A stretch of 64,000 nt of DNA from Lathyrus oleraceus (Eukaryota; Streptophyta; Magnoliopsida; Fabales; Fabaceae). Location of the stretch: the NCBI RefSeq assembly GCF_024323335.1, contig NC_066583.1, positions 410,018,031 to 410,082,030 of the forward strand. Direction: 5' to 3'. The notes below the pieces were generated by a model. That model saw only the letters and a program-made list of their open reading frames with translations. It had not been told where the DNA came from and did no database searches. Positions 12,101-24,638 of the stretch are shown here, one piece after another. Both the position numbers and the translations under genes were made by a program. How positions within the stretch are numbered: position 1 is the stretch's first letter; each line of letters starts with the position of its first letter.

Positions 12101-12763
12101 GATGAGATCAGAGAGGGTCAGAAATTCGATGTGCTTTTGGTTGATAAGTTGACTTTAGTGAATCAAGGTCAAGGTGGTGAATTCAGAGTTGATGAGAATG
12201 GTGTTTTGAAATTTGGTAATCGGGTGTGTATTCCGGATGTTACCGAGCTTAAGAAGAGTATTCTTGAGGAAGGACATCGTAGTGGCCTGAGTATTCATCC
12301 TGGGGCTACGAAGATGTATCATGATTTGAAAAAGTTATTTTGGTGGCCGGGAATGAAAAGAGAAATTGCGAGTTTTGTTTATTCTTGTTTGACTTGTCAG
12401 AAGTCGAAGAAGTTGACACCTCGATTTATTGGTCCTTACCAGATTTTGGAGAGGATAGGGGAGGTAGCATATCGTATCGCTTTACCGCCGTCACTTGCGA
12501 ATTTGCATGAGGTTTTTCATGTGTCTCAGTTGAGGAGGTACATTCCTGATCCGTCGCATGTGGTCCAAATAGATGATGTACAGGTGAGAGATAACCTGAC
12601 TGTTGAAACATCACCTATGAGGATAGAGGATCGAGAGTTGAAGCAGTTGCGGGGTAAAGAGATTGCCTTGGTGAAGGTAGCTTGGGGAGGACCAGCAGGT
12701 GGCAATGTGACTTGGGAACTTGAGAGTCAGATGAAAGAGTCCTATCCAGAGTTATTCACTTGA
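9152..12763 (+). CDS. gag-pol: gag-pol polyprotein of E, in-frame integrase core deletion
   Basis: A single 1203-aa frame. Domains in order: gag core (about residues 35-200); three CCHC knuckles starting at C260, C280 and C300 ([14 protein letters not shown] and relatives); protease with D357-T-G; RT with the FIDD catalytic pair at D682/D683; RNase H starting near D829; integrase HHCC zinc region (about 1045-1083, ending CLTC); then abruptly KSKK (1084-1087) and [10 protein letters not shown], which belongs to the integrase C-terminal part, followed by a chromodomain-like tail ending SYPELFT. The DDE catalytic core normally lying between CLTC and LTPRFIGPY is absent, so the protein is several hundred residues shorter than usual for the clade. 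The frame is otherwise open. The ATG at 9152 is the first in frame and lies 110 bp after the PBS. Confidence 0.95.
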   Translation: MAGRGRDDAAIAEALGMLAGVLGGNPNVVGMGAARQLSEFQKNNPPMFKGAYDPDGAQKWLKEIERIFRVTECADNQKVRFGTHMLSEEADDWWVATRTELEAAGSAEITWAVFRERFLRKYFPEDVIGKKEIEFLELKQGNRSVTEYAAKFTELSKYYTPYDEATGEFSKCVKFENGLRPEIKQAIGYQRIRVFSDLVDCCRIFEQDTKARAESYQQRVDRKGKNQNDRGKPYAAGKGFQRQSGMKRPSGGDSSAPAKCFRCGQAGHRIHECTSNEKKCFKCGKGGHLAAECRLKTVTCFNCGEVGHISPQCPKPKRENQSGGKVFALSGSETSADDRLIRGTCYINGFPLVAIIDTGATHSFISLDCAVKLKLEISEMHGSMVIDTPAKGSVTTTSVCLNCPLSIFGRDFGMDLVCLPLVQIDVILGMNWLVCNRVYINCFDKTVIFPEIEEGKDLFLSARQVNEEVADGAELFMLLATLEAKDKLVICDLAVVCDFPDVFPEEVNELPPEREVEFSIDLVPGTRPVSMAPYRMSAVELTELKSQLEDLLDKKFIRPSVSPWGAPVLLVKKKEGTMRLCVDYRQLNKVTIKNRYPLPRIDDLMDQLVGASLFSKIDLRSGYHQIRVKTEDIQKTAFRTRYGHYEYSVMPFGVTNAPGVFMEYMNRIFHPYLDKFVVVFIDDILVYSKSEEEHAEHLRVVLGVLREKKLFAKLSKCEFWLEEVSFLGHVISRGGVAVDPSKIEAVSKWEAPKSVSEIRSFLGLAGYYRKFIEGFSKLALPLTMLTRKGQAFVWDSKCEEGFQELKRRLTIAPILILPSPSEPFEVYCDASLLGLGGVLMQNKQVIAYASRQLRVHERNYPTHDLELAAVVFVLKLWRHYLYGSRFEVFSDHKSLKYLFDQKELNMRQRRWLEFLKDYDFGLNYHPGKANVVADALSRKSLHMSMLMVKELDLIEQFRDLSLVCESTHNSVKLGMLKLTSSILDEIREGQKFDVLLVDKLTLVNQGQGGEFRVDENGVLKFGNRVCIPDVTELKKSILEEGHRSGLSIHPGATKMYHDLKKLFWWPGMKREIASFVYSCLTCQKSKKLTPRFIGPYQILERIGEVAYRIALPPSLANLHEVFHVSQLRRYIPDPSHVVQIDDVQVRDNLTVETSPMRIEDRELKQLRGKEIALVKVAWGGPAGGNVTWELESQMKESYPELFT

Positions 12764-12792
12764 GGTATGTTTTCGAGGACGAAAACTCTTTT

Positions 12793-12804
12793 AGTGGGGG
12801 AGAG
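12793..12804 (+). other. Polypurine tract of E
   Basis: AGTGGGGGAGAG ends one base before the 3' LTR and primes plus-strand DNA synthesis in this family. Confidence 0.85.
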
Positions 12805-12805
12805 T

Positions 12806-14759
12806 TGTAACACCCCGATAAAAATAAGCTAATTATTTAATTTAAGTTAATATTATATTTATTAATTTAATTAAATAATTGGAATTATTGGATTATTATT
12901 ATTATTATTATTGGAATAATAATTATTAGAAAATATATATAAGTTGGAAATAAGAAAAAGAGTTCCATTTTGGTAAAAAGAGTTTTCACGTGAAAGCAGA
13001 GAAGCGGCTGAAAAGAGGAAAAGGGCAAAGAGGCAGAGCAAGAGGAAGAAGGTTGGAGAAGAGAAAAGCTTGAAGCTTAAAGATTCGCCGGATTAACTCA
13101 GGTAAGGGGGGTTTATCGTCGTTTAATGGGTATTATGGGTTAACATGTAATGGGTAGTGATAAACCGTTGAATTGACCCTAATTGGGATGTTGAATGCTG
13201 AAGAATTGTGTTGGATAAGTTGTGTTAAAGCTGTAATTGAATCTGTATTTGTGTGAGTTGTGATTTCCCGAACGTATAGCTTTTTACGGAATCGGAATCG
13301 GAGGTCCGGAAGTCCTCCAACGGCGGAAAATGCGGAGAATTCTGCATTCTGCTTCGTGTTAGCGCAGGAACAGCTTTCTGTCTTGCGTTAACCGGTTAAC
13401 CCAGGGTGTTAACCGGTTAACACTGTTAGGAATTATGAAATATTGCTGTTTTGCTTGCGTTAACCGGTTAACCCAGGGCGTTAACCGGTTAACACTGTTA
13501 AGTTTTGCCAGGAAGCGTGTTTTGGTCTGCGTTAACCGGTTAACCCAGGGCGTTAACCGGTTAACACTGTTGGAAATTGGAAAAATTGATATTTTAATGT
13601 TGTGAACATAATTGGTGATTGGCCTATATCGGTGTGTGATATAGTAGGGATTATTTCCCGTTGTTTTGAGTAGGATAGGTATTAGTAGAGTGTGCTAATA
13701 CTGTGATTGAATTATTTGGCATGACATGATATGATTATGTGATAAATATGCTGATGATGTGTGAAAATATGCATAATGTTGTGAATGTATATATTATGTA
13801 TGTGTTGGTGAATGGACTGCTTTATGGCTTAGAGTGTGAGCATATGTCCATTGTGGATTGTTGTTGATGATGTTGCATTGCTAGGTGAATTAGCATGCAT
13901 ATTGTGGCCTTTATGGTGGTAGCTAATTCCCATGGTGAGGAATTAGTGAGTAAATCATTGTGGATTGTTGTTGATGTTTGCATGCTAGGTGATTAGCGTG
14001 CATAGCATAGCCCTTGGGGTGGTAGCTAATTCCCATGGTGAGGAATTAGTGAGTGAGTCACTAGGTCTCAAATGAGTGGGACTAGTGGGTTTGGTAGCCG
14101 TATCTGGATTTGATCGGTGAGGTTGAACTATATGTTCACGAACAGTCGGTACCGCATGCATGGAGTCTCATTGCATAATGTATGTATGGCGTATAATATG
14201 AATGGATGTATTCCAATATTATACGTGTGTTTGTGTTGGCATTGAGTATGAGTATGAATTGTGTTGGTATTGAGTATGATAATTGAGTTGATGTGCCGTT
14301 ACTGAATGTGTGATATGATTAGGGTGATTAACGTGTTATTTACTTAACATTTCATGATATTCTATAATGCTTTTTATATCGATTGAGGAACTCACCCTTA
14401 CAACTATTTTTCAGGTAACGAGCAGTGATTGAGTAGGAGCTAGTACTTGAAGTCTAGTGTAGTTCCTTAGTGGGTCATGCTCTGGTAGATGTAACATCGG
14501 GATGGGATGTTTTAAATGTTTTGTTGTTGGTTGTGAACCAGTTTACATGTAATATGCTACATGTTTTGCATGATTGATTTAATCTCTATCCGCTGCGTAT
14601 TGTGCAAATGCTTTATGTTTTGAATTAATAAAAGAGCATGACAGTTATTATGGTGAATGGTGTGAAGTGTTTGTGTGACACCCTTAATTGCACTTTTACT
14701 CTGATGTATATATTTGTTGTTTTAATTAAATAATTGGGGTAATTTAGAATGGTGTTACA
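12806..14759 (+). repeat. 3' LTR of element E
   Basis: 1954 bp, the same length as the 5' LTR. All six GTTAACCGGTTAAC palindromes (13387-13565) are intact. The differences from the 5' LTR counted by eye are eight transitions and one transversion. The TATA box is at 12934-12942. Confidence 0.95.
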
Positions 14760-14764
14760 TTTAT
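14760..14764. repeat. Target site duplication of E, right (TTTAT)
   Basis: It is identical to 7067-7071, and element A leader sequence resumes at 14765. Confidence 0.95.
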
Positions 14765-15900
14765 CCGTATGAGGAACATTCTTTCCTTCGATTCTGGCTT
14801 CATTGAGACGGATAATAATTCGACAACAACATTCTGACATCAGATCTCTCTCAACCAGAATCTCAATCATGAATGTACTCTGCATATGGATAAACATGAG
14901 TTAGATGCGGGTAAATGCAAAATGGGAATGATGCAGATGCGTGAATGCAATTCATAGTGCCATCCTCCAAGACATCTGAACATCAACTGTACTGGATTCC
15001 GGTCTCATAACTGATCACAACCATCCAAAGGACTAAGTAACCACAAACCCAACTCGGGGAATCCGAAATAAACGGAACCGGAGGATACATCACCATCATC
15101 ATATGAAAGTCACTGAACGGATAGCAACGAGATCATCTAAACAAGGAACCCCAAATCTGACCCGGGGAATCCGAAATAAACGGAACCCGCTAATAAATAC
15201 CACGAACAGAACTCCGGCGTGTCAGAAATAAATATCCATAAATCCAACTTATAAATAGAAGCCAGATCACGAACCGAACCAAAGTCACCATCAAAAAGTC
15301 ACCAACAGAACCTGTACCTGTAGGAACCAAGCCCCTCCCCTCACAGTTGAATTCTAATAAGGTCATCCTAAGGCGGATAATCGGTCTTGACAATCGGACA
15401 AGATACTCAACGGGTTTGCCCTTTCGGGTGTGCCGTGCAGCTCTCATAAGACCATCTAAACCAAAAATCCGGTAAAGAACGGTCGCCAAAGTCAACAGCT
15501 CAAAAGAGATAACCCAACCATAGTGGAAACTCCACAAGGAAGAGTTCTCTCAAAAGAACCTCGTCCGGCTGTTGTATGTCACGTCGCAACAACATGTTGA
15601 TCTAACATGTGAGGAAACATGAGACCAGATAATCCTAGGTGTATACTCGGGCTTGGGTTTTAGCCCCACTCAGAACACCCACCCCCAAAATCAGAGGAAC
15701 CACACCTGCCCAGAATCCAGCACAGTGATAACATGATGCATGCAAACATATATGCAAATATACATAGAATCACAGTATAATAATCACAAATGCAATAAAT
15801 AAAGCAGTAAAAAGCAACCCAAACTACCCTAAAAACTATGCTAGAGAGCTCTAGGATTGAATCGCTTAGGGAAGATGGACCAGCAAGAGGTCAACTTCAA
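14765..15900 (-). other. Leader of element A, right copy, PBS-proximal part
   Basis: It is collinear with about 529-1664 of the left copy at a few percent divergence. No protein domain was recognised in its frames. It lies between PBS and gag, where element B carries ORF1. Confidence 0.8.
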
Positions 15901-15918
15901 TCCCCAGCAGAGTCACCA
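15901..15918 (-). other. Primer binding site of element A, right copy
   Basis: The minus strand reads TGGTGACTCTGCTGGGGA, one mismatch from the exact tRNA-Arg-type PBS of element B. Two bases separate it from the LTR. Confidence 0.9.
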
Positions 15919-16261
15919 GCTGTCGCAACGCAAAAAACAACCGGCGGGGAAAATACAGAGTAGCCACCAACGCTATTCATCCTATGACGGAAAGGGAGCG
16001 CAGGACTAACCTAAGAAAGGGAAAGGAACGGTCTTACAACCAGAGATTACAAGGTACGGGAGTCGGTTACGCAAGGGGAAGGTGTTAGCACCCCTCACGT
16101 CCGCCGTACTCGACGGGATCCACGCTCAAAAGATAGCTTAAAGGAAAGGAAAGGTTTGCTAATAAACCGCTCAAAGAAACTGCACAAACTGGAATGATAA
16201 ACAGGTGGGGGAGAGAAAGAAGACGGAGGAAGTGGACTCAGCAGGATGTTGCATCCTGGGC

Positions 16262-16388
16262 CTACGTAGTTTGTCAGAAACAAACATCAGAGTCAACGTA
16301 GTTCGGGAAAGGGAGACATGCTCGCTAAGACATCGCATCTTATGCCTACGTATCTCCTCTATCCAGAGGAGAATCAGAGCACTCGTAG
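16262..16388 (-). promoter_or_regulatory. Two conserved CTACG/CGTAG hairpin blocks, element A
   Basis: The block at 16262-16301 has inner stem GTTTGT/ACAAAC. The block at 16346-16388 has an eight-bp inner stem TCTCCTCT/AGAGGAGA. A third lies at 17198-17236 (TCTCAT/ATGAGA). The left LTR copy carries equivalents at 2025-2068, 2110-2152 and 2962-3000. Confidence 0.75.
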
Positions 16389-19300
16389 CTTGGCTAACGC
16401 ACGCTGAAACAAGACACCAAAAAGGGACGCTGAGACGTCAAAAGAAACACCCAAAAGGAAATAGAATGCCAATATATGGACTTACACCCGACTCCCAACA
16501 ATAAAAAAAAAGGAAACAGAATGCCAATACATAGACTTACACCTGACTCCTAACAATAACAAAAAGGAAACAGAATGTCAATACATGGACTTACATCCGA
16601 CTCTTAACAATAACAAACGCTAACCAGCGAACACCAAAGAAAAGGGTCATCAGAACAAACCCCAACAGAGTAACCAAATACCCAAAATAACTCCCGATAT
16701 GTATAACCTGTCACCACAAATGAACCACAAAGATGAACCCCAATATGAACCCCAATATGAATAACAATCATCACGAATGAACCCTAAATGAATAACAATT
16801 ATCACAAATGAACCCCGAGATGAACCCCAAATGAATAACAATCCTCACGAATGAACCCCAAAGATGAACCCCAATATGAATAACAATCATCACAAATGAA
16901 CCCCGAAGATGAACCCCAAAGATGAACCCCAAACGGATAACAGGTAACCAAAGTGAACCCCAACTAGTGAACCCCGACTAATAAATGAAGAAATTCCCCA
17001 AGGTACGAACATTCCACTCACACACGCTGAACAAACGGGTACTCACACCAACGCCAGCAAATGCCGGAAACAAAAGACTCGAAACGGTAAACACAAGTCG
17101 AGAATAAGGGTGAACACACGCGAAAACAAAGAAAAGGGTGAACAAACAGAGACTCAAAGAAAAAAGGTGCCCGGAGAGATTGCTCACAAACTCCTGCCTA
17201 CGTATCTCATCTGGTATGAGAATCAGGGCGACGTAGTTCCCCTTACCAGGGGTAAAACACTCTCCTAACCAGAGACCAGAGAAACAACAAACTAATAGGG
17301 AGACTGAAACTCGAGCCTAATAGTTGTCATGTAATCAATATCCCTAAGTCGAGGTCTCTAACAAGAATTTGACTCACATAGGAAGCGAGTCAACTCAAGT
17401 CCAAACTCTCCATACGTTCAACTTCCTCAGAAGTTAATCGTACCAGTCCTACAGAAATGGAGATGAGAAGAGGAAAGCAAATAACCGCACCAACACAAGT
17501 GAATATGCATCACACACTATATCCATACAAGAGTCTCAAATAGTGGGTAGGCTTTAGTCAAGAGGGGTCATATCAACCTCGACAAACAAGCCAAGCTGTG
17601 AGGGTAATCTGTAGCTCTTAACCACTGACATTGAACGTCAGGGTGAGCAGATCAAAATGGTAAAGAGGATGAGACCTCATAGCTCTTAACCCTGGCCAGG
17701 GTGAGCTCATGACACAGAAAGCGTGGGGATCCAGAAAGTGGGATCCTTTTCCACTTGATAGACTCTGGACAAAAGATCTGGGGCACATGTTCAGAAGCAT
17801 CAGCACGTAGTGCGAGCATAAAGAACGACACACTGAATAACGGGGGTTTGGCTACTAATCCCTTTTATCCGTCAATTGCCTCTTCTCTTGGAGGTCTTAT
17901 CAAATAACACATGCCTCTTCTTGGAGGTCTTTGGGCACAATTTTAAACAAACACAAACAGAGCCTCTGAAGGAGGACTTGCCAGCAAAATGCCTGCCAAA
18001 AAGGTGACAGGACTTAACACTACATGAAGTAAGAAGCTAACTACCTAAGTGGTGTGTCAACCACAATCCAATGCTCAAGCAAGAGCTAAAGCAAGTAAGC
18101 AACTAAGGTACCTGTACAAGGACTAAACAGTTAGTACTTCAGTTGTAAAATCAGAAAACAAGCAGTGAAACCCTCTAATAGTTACACAATTCAATGCATT
18201 AGTGCCCTAGCACTCAAACAAGCTCATGAGCTCACCACATCAATTAAAACCCTACAAAACAAAAATAGGTCAGAATTCAATGCATTTGTATCTCACAAGG
18301 TGAGAACAAACCCAATCATCAATGATGAGTATCCACCTGAAACAACAAAACAAAGTTAGTTTATGTACAAGACTCAAAACCTAACCAAATGACCAATCCA
18401 GGACCCATCCTTTTGCACATCACACATTCAAACACTCCCTCCAATGTCCTCAAAAGGACCAGCATCAAATCAATAATCAAGTGCCTCAGCTGGTCTATGT
18501 AATGTAATGACCAAAAATATGCACAAAATGAACTTCCCATTTAGAAAATTCATATCAAATTAGAAATGCATGCAATGACTTTGGGATTTTTTGTATAAGT
18601 TTTCTATGCCATGAATGTTCAATATGCAAAAGATCAAGTCCAGAATGATGCAAATGTCACGTGAACAAAAATGCACCAATTCAATGTCAAAAATGTGACA
18701 CAAATTGTCACATTTTTCTCCATTTGTCAAAAATGATGATAACATGTGAGAAAAAATCCAAACCAGTGACCAATAATTCATGTCATATATGAATGTAATG
18801 TATGCAAAAAATTGGATCAAAAAGCTCAAAATTGAAGATTTCATAATGCATTGAATGCACTAGGTCAATTTGGCACAACATTGATTCAAAAATTCCCACA
18901 TAAAAATCCAGACATCAACAATTCTTTAATTTAACACCATAAAATAGTAGACACAAATACAAAACTATGAAAAAAATTGGGACTCAATTGGACTATTTTT
19001 GGATTTTTTATGATTTAAACAAAATGACCAAAATAATTGAAATAAAATGGAAAATGGAGGGAAACGATTTATTTGAATTAAAACAGAAAAATCAGGAACC
19101 ACAGGATCTGGCGCGCTCCTAAGATCAACGCTCCACATTTAAATTCATGAAACACAGCGTTTCATTAAACCAGTCTCACGCTCAGTCAGCGTTCAATGCA
19201 CGCGTGGCTCCAGTCAAACGCATCTCCTCCAATCACTTTGCCACGCAGTAGACCACATGGCGCACACATCATCCAAACCCTAACATAACACAGACGTCGG

Positions 19301-19973
19301 AGCTCCGCTCCGGTCATCTTCCCCAAGGAACACACGGTGGCTCCCACGGCGGCGCCACCATAAAATTTTCTAGAAATTCCCCAGGCTTACATCATTCCAC
19401 TAAGTTTTCCATGCTGGTTCCAAATATCACCTTAGTTTTCCCTAATTCCTCCTAGGATTTGCAATTCGAAGGGAATAAGTTTCTAGATCTAAACTTTCAG
19501 TCATCATAACATCCTCAATTCTCACTCAATCTGAATTCTAAACATATATTTGTGATCTACACAACACGATCTACCATCCTATAACCTAAAAACAGCAAAA
19601 GGAGAAAGTGAAATTCGAGTCACCTGAATTTGAAGACCGCTGAAACCCCGATCTCTCAAGCTCTACTGCTCCAGATCAACCTCCTTGAACTTCCTTTGAA
19701 GCTTTGTGCAAAAAGCAATGGCTGAAACCACTTGAATATGCTTCAATTTCCAAATCCGATCAACTTGAGAATGTGCTTGGACTGCTCAAATTCTTGTGGT
19801 ATGGCACCAAACAATGGATGATTCTTGATCACTGAAGCATGAGGATCAAGAATATGTAATAATATTTGGGGCTTGTGTGGAAAAAAATCAAATTCGATTG
19901 AGAGAAAATTTTGGAGAGACTCTTGAATTATAGATCTGAAATGGTAGTTATGGCAGTTACGATTAGGGTTTCA

Positions 19974-19982
19974 CTATTTATA
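19974..19982 (-). promoter_or_regulatory. TATA box of element A LTR
   Basis: The minus strand reads TATAAATAG. The position, about 1270 bp from the outer LTR end, agrees with the TATA boxes found at similar depth in LTRs B and D. Confidence 0.6.
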
Positions 19983-21246
19983 TTCCTTGCTAATAACACT
20001 ACTAATCATTTTAGCCATGTACTAATCATGATTAGTGAGTTATCATGCCAATTGCAAAAATGCAAATTAAGCTCTCATGGCCATAATGCACATGCTCATC
20101 CCCATGCTAGGACTGGAATTCACTCAAGAGTAACCAATGGTCATGATTGGAAGGTTATTTTGTTTACATCTCAAGTCAAGAATGAATGGTGAAGATGTGC
20201 TTCATTTTGAACATGTGTGAAATAATGTGAATTTTGACCATGATCCCTTTGCACAATTGAGTCAAATGATGTCATTTTGAGATGCCTTGAACATGAGAAG
20301 CCCTTTGCAAAAAGAATGAACCAATTTGAAGCACTATATCAAAAGTTATGCCATTTTGAATTTCCATGCACACCTGGTGATCAAATGACCATAACTCCTC
20401 AACCATTCATTATATGGACATGAATTAGGACTTTTTGGAAAGGGGAGACAAAGATCTACAATTTGCATGTTCACCAAAAATCCATTTGAAACTTATTTGA
20501 TATTGAAAAGTCAAGTTGAAAGTGGACCAAAAACTTGCCAAATTTGGAAACTTTGAATTATAGGTCATTTTCCATTTTTAGTAACTTTTGCCATGACCTT
20601 TGAATCTTCAAGATGGATGTTTAGAATGATGAATAGACCCATTTTGAACATGATTGAGGTGTCTCAACTCATTTCCCCACCTCATAGCCCTCAATTGACT
20701 GCACAGTTGACTTTTGGTCCTCAAATGACCTTGAAATGTCCTGATCAAATTGAACCCCTACCACTTGGTGAAATTGCTTCAAAATGAAACCCTAGCTCAT
20801 GTAATCTCCTTATAATAATAATGTGATCCTCATCCCAATAAAATACCTCATCTCTTTGAGAAACCCTAGTTGGAAGAACTGCATTGATTAGGGTTGACAA
20901 GAGGTCACAACCCTAATCCAGAGGAACTTGAGGATAAACTCTGAAACCCTTGAAGATAATAGAACCATGATGATGGTGACATATCTTTTCAGATGAGATG
21001 ATGCTCAAAACCTTTGAAGAATCAAGAAACCCTAACTAAAGCCCATGCCCTCAGATGGTTGATGATCAATTCATAGAGACCCTCAGGCTTGAATCACCTA
21101 ACTTCCCCATCTTTTGAAAAGACTTTGGAGGATGACCTTCTCTATTTCATATGAGATGCAAAACGCAATGCCTAATGCCCTAAAACATGAAATGCAATGT
21201 CCCAAACTAGTCTCACGAAGAGGAGGGCAAATTTTGAGGTGTTACA

Positions 21247-21251
21247 GCAAG
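21247..21251. repeat. Target site duplication of element A, right (GCAAG)
   Basis: GCAAG follows the LTR end. The homologous uninterrupted B LTR has a single GCAAG at 37990-37994. The left partner is outside the window. Confidence 0.75.
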
Positions 21252-24200
21252 AAGTAAATGTTAATAGTTAATGATTAGTGTTAGTGGTTAGTGTGCCATA
21301 AGGCAAATTTAGCACTATGTTAAGCAATTGTAATTGGACTTATGTAGAAGTCACAACTATCTAAGGCCGGTCAATAATAATGTAGGCAAAAACACAAGTT
21401 AGAAGTCTTGATTAGTGAACCAAGTTCCAACAACTTGCCTTGCCAAAAAGAAGATGAGAAATGATCTTGTATTGGTTTAAGTCCTTTGCATGATTTAAGA
21501 AGCAATATATCCTTAATGCAAAGCCATTCACTTGATCAATTGATCAAGATGAATTAGATTTGAATTAAGGAAGATTAAACCTCCCTAATCAATGCCAACT
21601 TATCAACCTTTAACTCATTGATCAAAAAGAAAAGAAGAAGAAGAAGAAGATGGATAATGGAAATGAAGAAAATAAAGTGCATTAAATGAAAATGGAATGT
21701 ACCAATCCACAAATGTTGACCAAAGATAGGGAAGATCAAGGTCAAACCATAAGAGAAAGAAGTGAGATGAAGATTGGAGGTCAAGAAATAAACAAAATAT
21801 TTTTGGCATTTTTAATACTTGAAAATAAACTTGAATTAAAATATTAAAGAAAGGTCAAACTTCAAATCCACTTCAAATCAACTTTGAAAAGTCCAAGTGG
21901 ATTATCCCAAGTTCAACAAGGTCAAACAAAGTTTGACAAAAAATTTCAGCATTTTTAAAAGTCAGAAACTATTTTCAATCAATTAAAAATGAAGAAAAAT
22001 AACCTATTTGAACTAAAATATCAAATAAATCTCAAATCAATTAATAAATTGATGAGAATATTTTTCATAGATCCATCATCATTCAAAGAAGTTAAAAAAA
22101 TATTTTTGTATTTTTTGAATATCAAAAACTATTTAAAATGAATTAAAAATGACCAGAAAAGAGAAAATTATTAAAAAATAGCAAATGATGAAATAAAAAA
22201 TATTAAAAATCATTTTTAGAAACTAGAAATTAAAAGAGAAATAATGCAATTGGTCCCATATTTTTTGGACCAATAATAAAAGAGATATGGATTTTAGAAA
22301 TTGAGATGGAATTAAAAAATAAAATGGAAAATTCAGAAATTAGGAAAAACCACACGCGTTGGATGGATCCTCATTAATTGACGTGGAGGATCTAATGGCA
22401 ATGAGCTGCGCGTGCACCATAGTCCAAGGTCAATGAGAAACACAATGAAATGAATAAAGTCATAAGATCTGATGGCTATGATATAAACTGGAAAATGCGT
22501 CCAACGGCTCATGTTTCATCTGGCAATGAAACGGTGGCCAGCGCCACCGTCTTCTCCGGTGAAGGTCAAAAAACACAAAGGTTCAAATGCTAACTAAAAT
22601 GAACGATCCAGGCACCATTCGAAAGGTGAAGTGATGTACATCACTCCTATGCCACTCAATTCCACTCTAGATTCCTATTAAGAGAGAAATAAGAGATGGA
22701 AGTTTGGTGGTGTTCAACTGAACTTGCTCGATTTCAACAATTAAACACACAATAATGATGCCTTTATAGAGAGGACTTCAGACAACACAAGATCAAGGCA
22801 AATGGAGCAAAGTATAATGAGATTTGAAGCAAATTTCAGTTGGGCAAAACCTTTGGATTATGAAGAACTGAGTCACTCTCCTTGGTTCCTTTTGCAAATA
22901 GAAGCTTCAATAGATCAAATGATGAAGGTTTAGGAACTTTAGATCTGAAAATTCAACCAAATGCAATTGAATTTCAGATCTGAATTTTTGGAGAAAAATG
23001 AACGTGTTCCTTTAGGTATGGCTAGGGATTCAATCTTGCAGCATTTCAGGCGCCTTCAGGTTGGAGAATTATGAAGGTAAGGCATGGTATTTATAGATGG
23101 AGAGAGCTGAATGCATGAGCTAACTCGTGTGCATGGCAAATGGATTTTGCATTGCATGGGCTTGTGTGATCATGTGGAAGGCCCGATGAAGGCTGAAATA
23201 ACCTACTGAGTTCATGTGAAATGCAAACGGACGTGTACATTAAGTGTAATCAGCTCATGCATGGCAATTGAACTGAATTTCACAAAATGCACTTAATTCT
23301 TCATGTCTTCGAAAAATGATGCTTCCAAACTCCAAATGCAACCTTGTGAGTAATGGTTAGAAAGTTTGTTGCATAAGGAACAAATGCTATGTTGATCAAA
23401 ACTCCAATTGGGCCTTGGAAATTAAAGAAATTTGAGCTTGAAGTGTAGGGTGCAAAACATGCATATGTGAAGTTTCCAAATTTGGCCAATGTTCAAGCCC
23501 TTCTGTCCCAATGATGCAAGCTCCAAATGATACAATCTTCAACATGAAAGTTGTATATCTTTTCAATACAATAAATTTTGACTTAAATTTGGAATCATTT
23601 GGATTTTTGATGAAGAAGTTATGGGCACTTGAAGTTGGACTTTTTTACATTTCAATGCAGTTGGCCCAAATGACCTATAATGTTTTGCATTTTTACATGT
23701 ATTTATTTTGAGATTTTGAAATTTTTCTCAACATAAAATTTGAAGTAGACATAATACGGTTTCCAATGCATTTGGTCCCAATGATGCAAGCTCCAAATCA
23801 TGAAAACTGAGTTAGTTGTGTTCTTGGGAAGTTGACCCAAAATTAGGGCTTCAGTCAAAATGACTTATAATGTCTTGGAATGGATGATGATCTTCCAAGC
23901 TTCAAATCAAATTTGTATGAACATGAAAGTTGTTCATATTGTCCTTAAGAACAGTTTTTCTCTTGGGATAATCTCCATTTGACCAACACACAAAAAGTTA
24001 GGTCTCAGTGTATTTCAAGATAGCTAGATGAATTGACTGATCAACTTCTCAAGTCCACAACTCATACCTTGATGAATTGATGATTGAGGGCACTCAAATA
24101 AGTTCAAATATGCATTAAATTATGAACTAAAGAACCTCCCTTGATTGTATTTGACCATGGGTTGAGGTTGCTTCATGAGCAAGGCATTGTTGATGATCAG

Positions 24201-24623
24201 ATGAATTAGGGTTTCCTTGGGAAACAAACCTCAAATCCCTTGACTTGCTTTGATCAAAAATGATGAATTGAGATACTTGGGAGGCATATTTGATGGATGA
24301 GAGCTTTGGGAACAATTACCATGCTTGCTCTCATCTCCTCTTGGTCATATCATTGCACAAAGGATCTCCTATAAGCTTTTAGACCCTGTAATTGCTCAAG
24401 CTACAAACAAGAAATGTTAGTGACATATTTTTGTGCTTTTGGTTAGTAAATAGAATAAGTAAAGTAATGATATACAATTCAAGCATGCTTGGTGATCTCA
24501 AGTCACTCACAAGAGGTCCCACCCAAAGGCAAAGGGAACCAAGATGCTCATGATCCTTGAGGCTTTGCAAATGCAATGTTATGATGTCATGAGGGATCTT
24601 AGGGTCAAAATTGGGGTCTTACA
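21247..24623 (-). repeat. 3' LTR of element B, outer part (interrupted by A)
   Basis: It is collinear with 37990-41362 of the 5' LTR at several percent divergence with small indels, for example in the GAA microsatellite at 21625-21650. It ends GGGGTCTTACA beside the PPT. The TATA box is at 23086-23095 (minus, TATAAATACC). The remaining 1.5 kb should lie left of element A, outside the window. Confidence 0.92.
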
Positions 24624-24638
24624 GATGCCCCTATTTAA
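24624..24638 (-). other. Polypurine tract of element B
   Basis: The minus strand reads TTAAATAGGGGCATC directly before the 3' LTR. It matches the C element PPT (TTAAATAGGGGCAGC at 55222-55236) in all but one base. Confidence 0.9.

Larger units (their letters stand above)
7072..14759 (+). mobile_element. Element E: complete chromovirus (Ty3-gypsy), probable Tekay/Del clade
   Basis: This 7688-bp element has two 1954-bp LTRs (7072-9025, 12806-14759), an initiator-Met PBS, a single gag-pol frame, a PPT and a TTTAT target duplication. The LTRs differ at about nine positions by eye, so insertion was recent. The gag-pol order (three CCHC knuckles, PR, RT, RNase H, INT, chromodomain-like C-terminus) and LTR length fit the Tekay/Del chromoviruses. 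The integrase core is deleted in frame, so this copy cannot integrate by itself. It lies in the opposite orientation to its host element A. Confidence 0.93.
1..21246 (-). mobile_element. Element A: Ogre-like Ty3-gypsy retrotransposon, partial, internally duplicated
   Basis: Read on the minus strand: full 5' LTR (21246-15921), tRNA-Arg-type PBS, about 1.3 kb leader, gag (6901-5166), then a jump at about 5090-5106 into a second partial LTR, PBS, leader and gag start (5090-1). The LTR runs TG...CA and is 5.3 kb, in the Ogre size range. The 3' half, pol and 3' LTR lie beyond the left edge or are lost. No ORF1 lies between PBS and gag, unlike element B. Element E (7072-14759) is nested in the right-hand copy. 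A is itself inserted in the 3' LTR of element B; its right target duplication GCAAG follows at 21247. Assignment to the Tat/Ogre group rests on the gag protein, PBS and LTR size; the exact family name is not established. Confidence 0.85.
15921..21246 (-). repeat. Full 5' LTR of element A
   Basis: 5326 bp. On the plus strand it starts TGTCGCAACG and ends GAGGTGTTACA. Read on the minus strand it begins TGTAACACCTCAAAATTTG, as does the related solo LTR D apart from one base. A TATA box at 19974-19982 splits it into about 1.3 kb of U3 and about 4 kb of transcribed R-U5. Short tandem repeats occur at 16450-16620 and 16716-16975. Conserved hairpin blocks occur at 16262-16301, 16346-16388 and 17198-17236. 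Confidence 0.93.

Noticed and set aside
21620..21655. GAA microsatellite as a regulatory feature
   Set aside because: It is a length-variable simple repeat present in each B-type LTR copy (also near 38375 and 63370).
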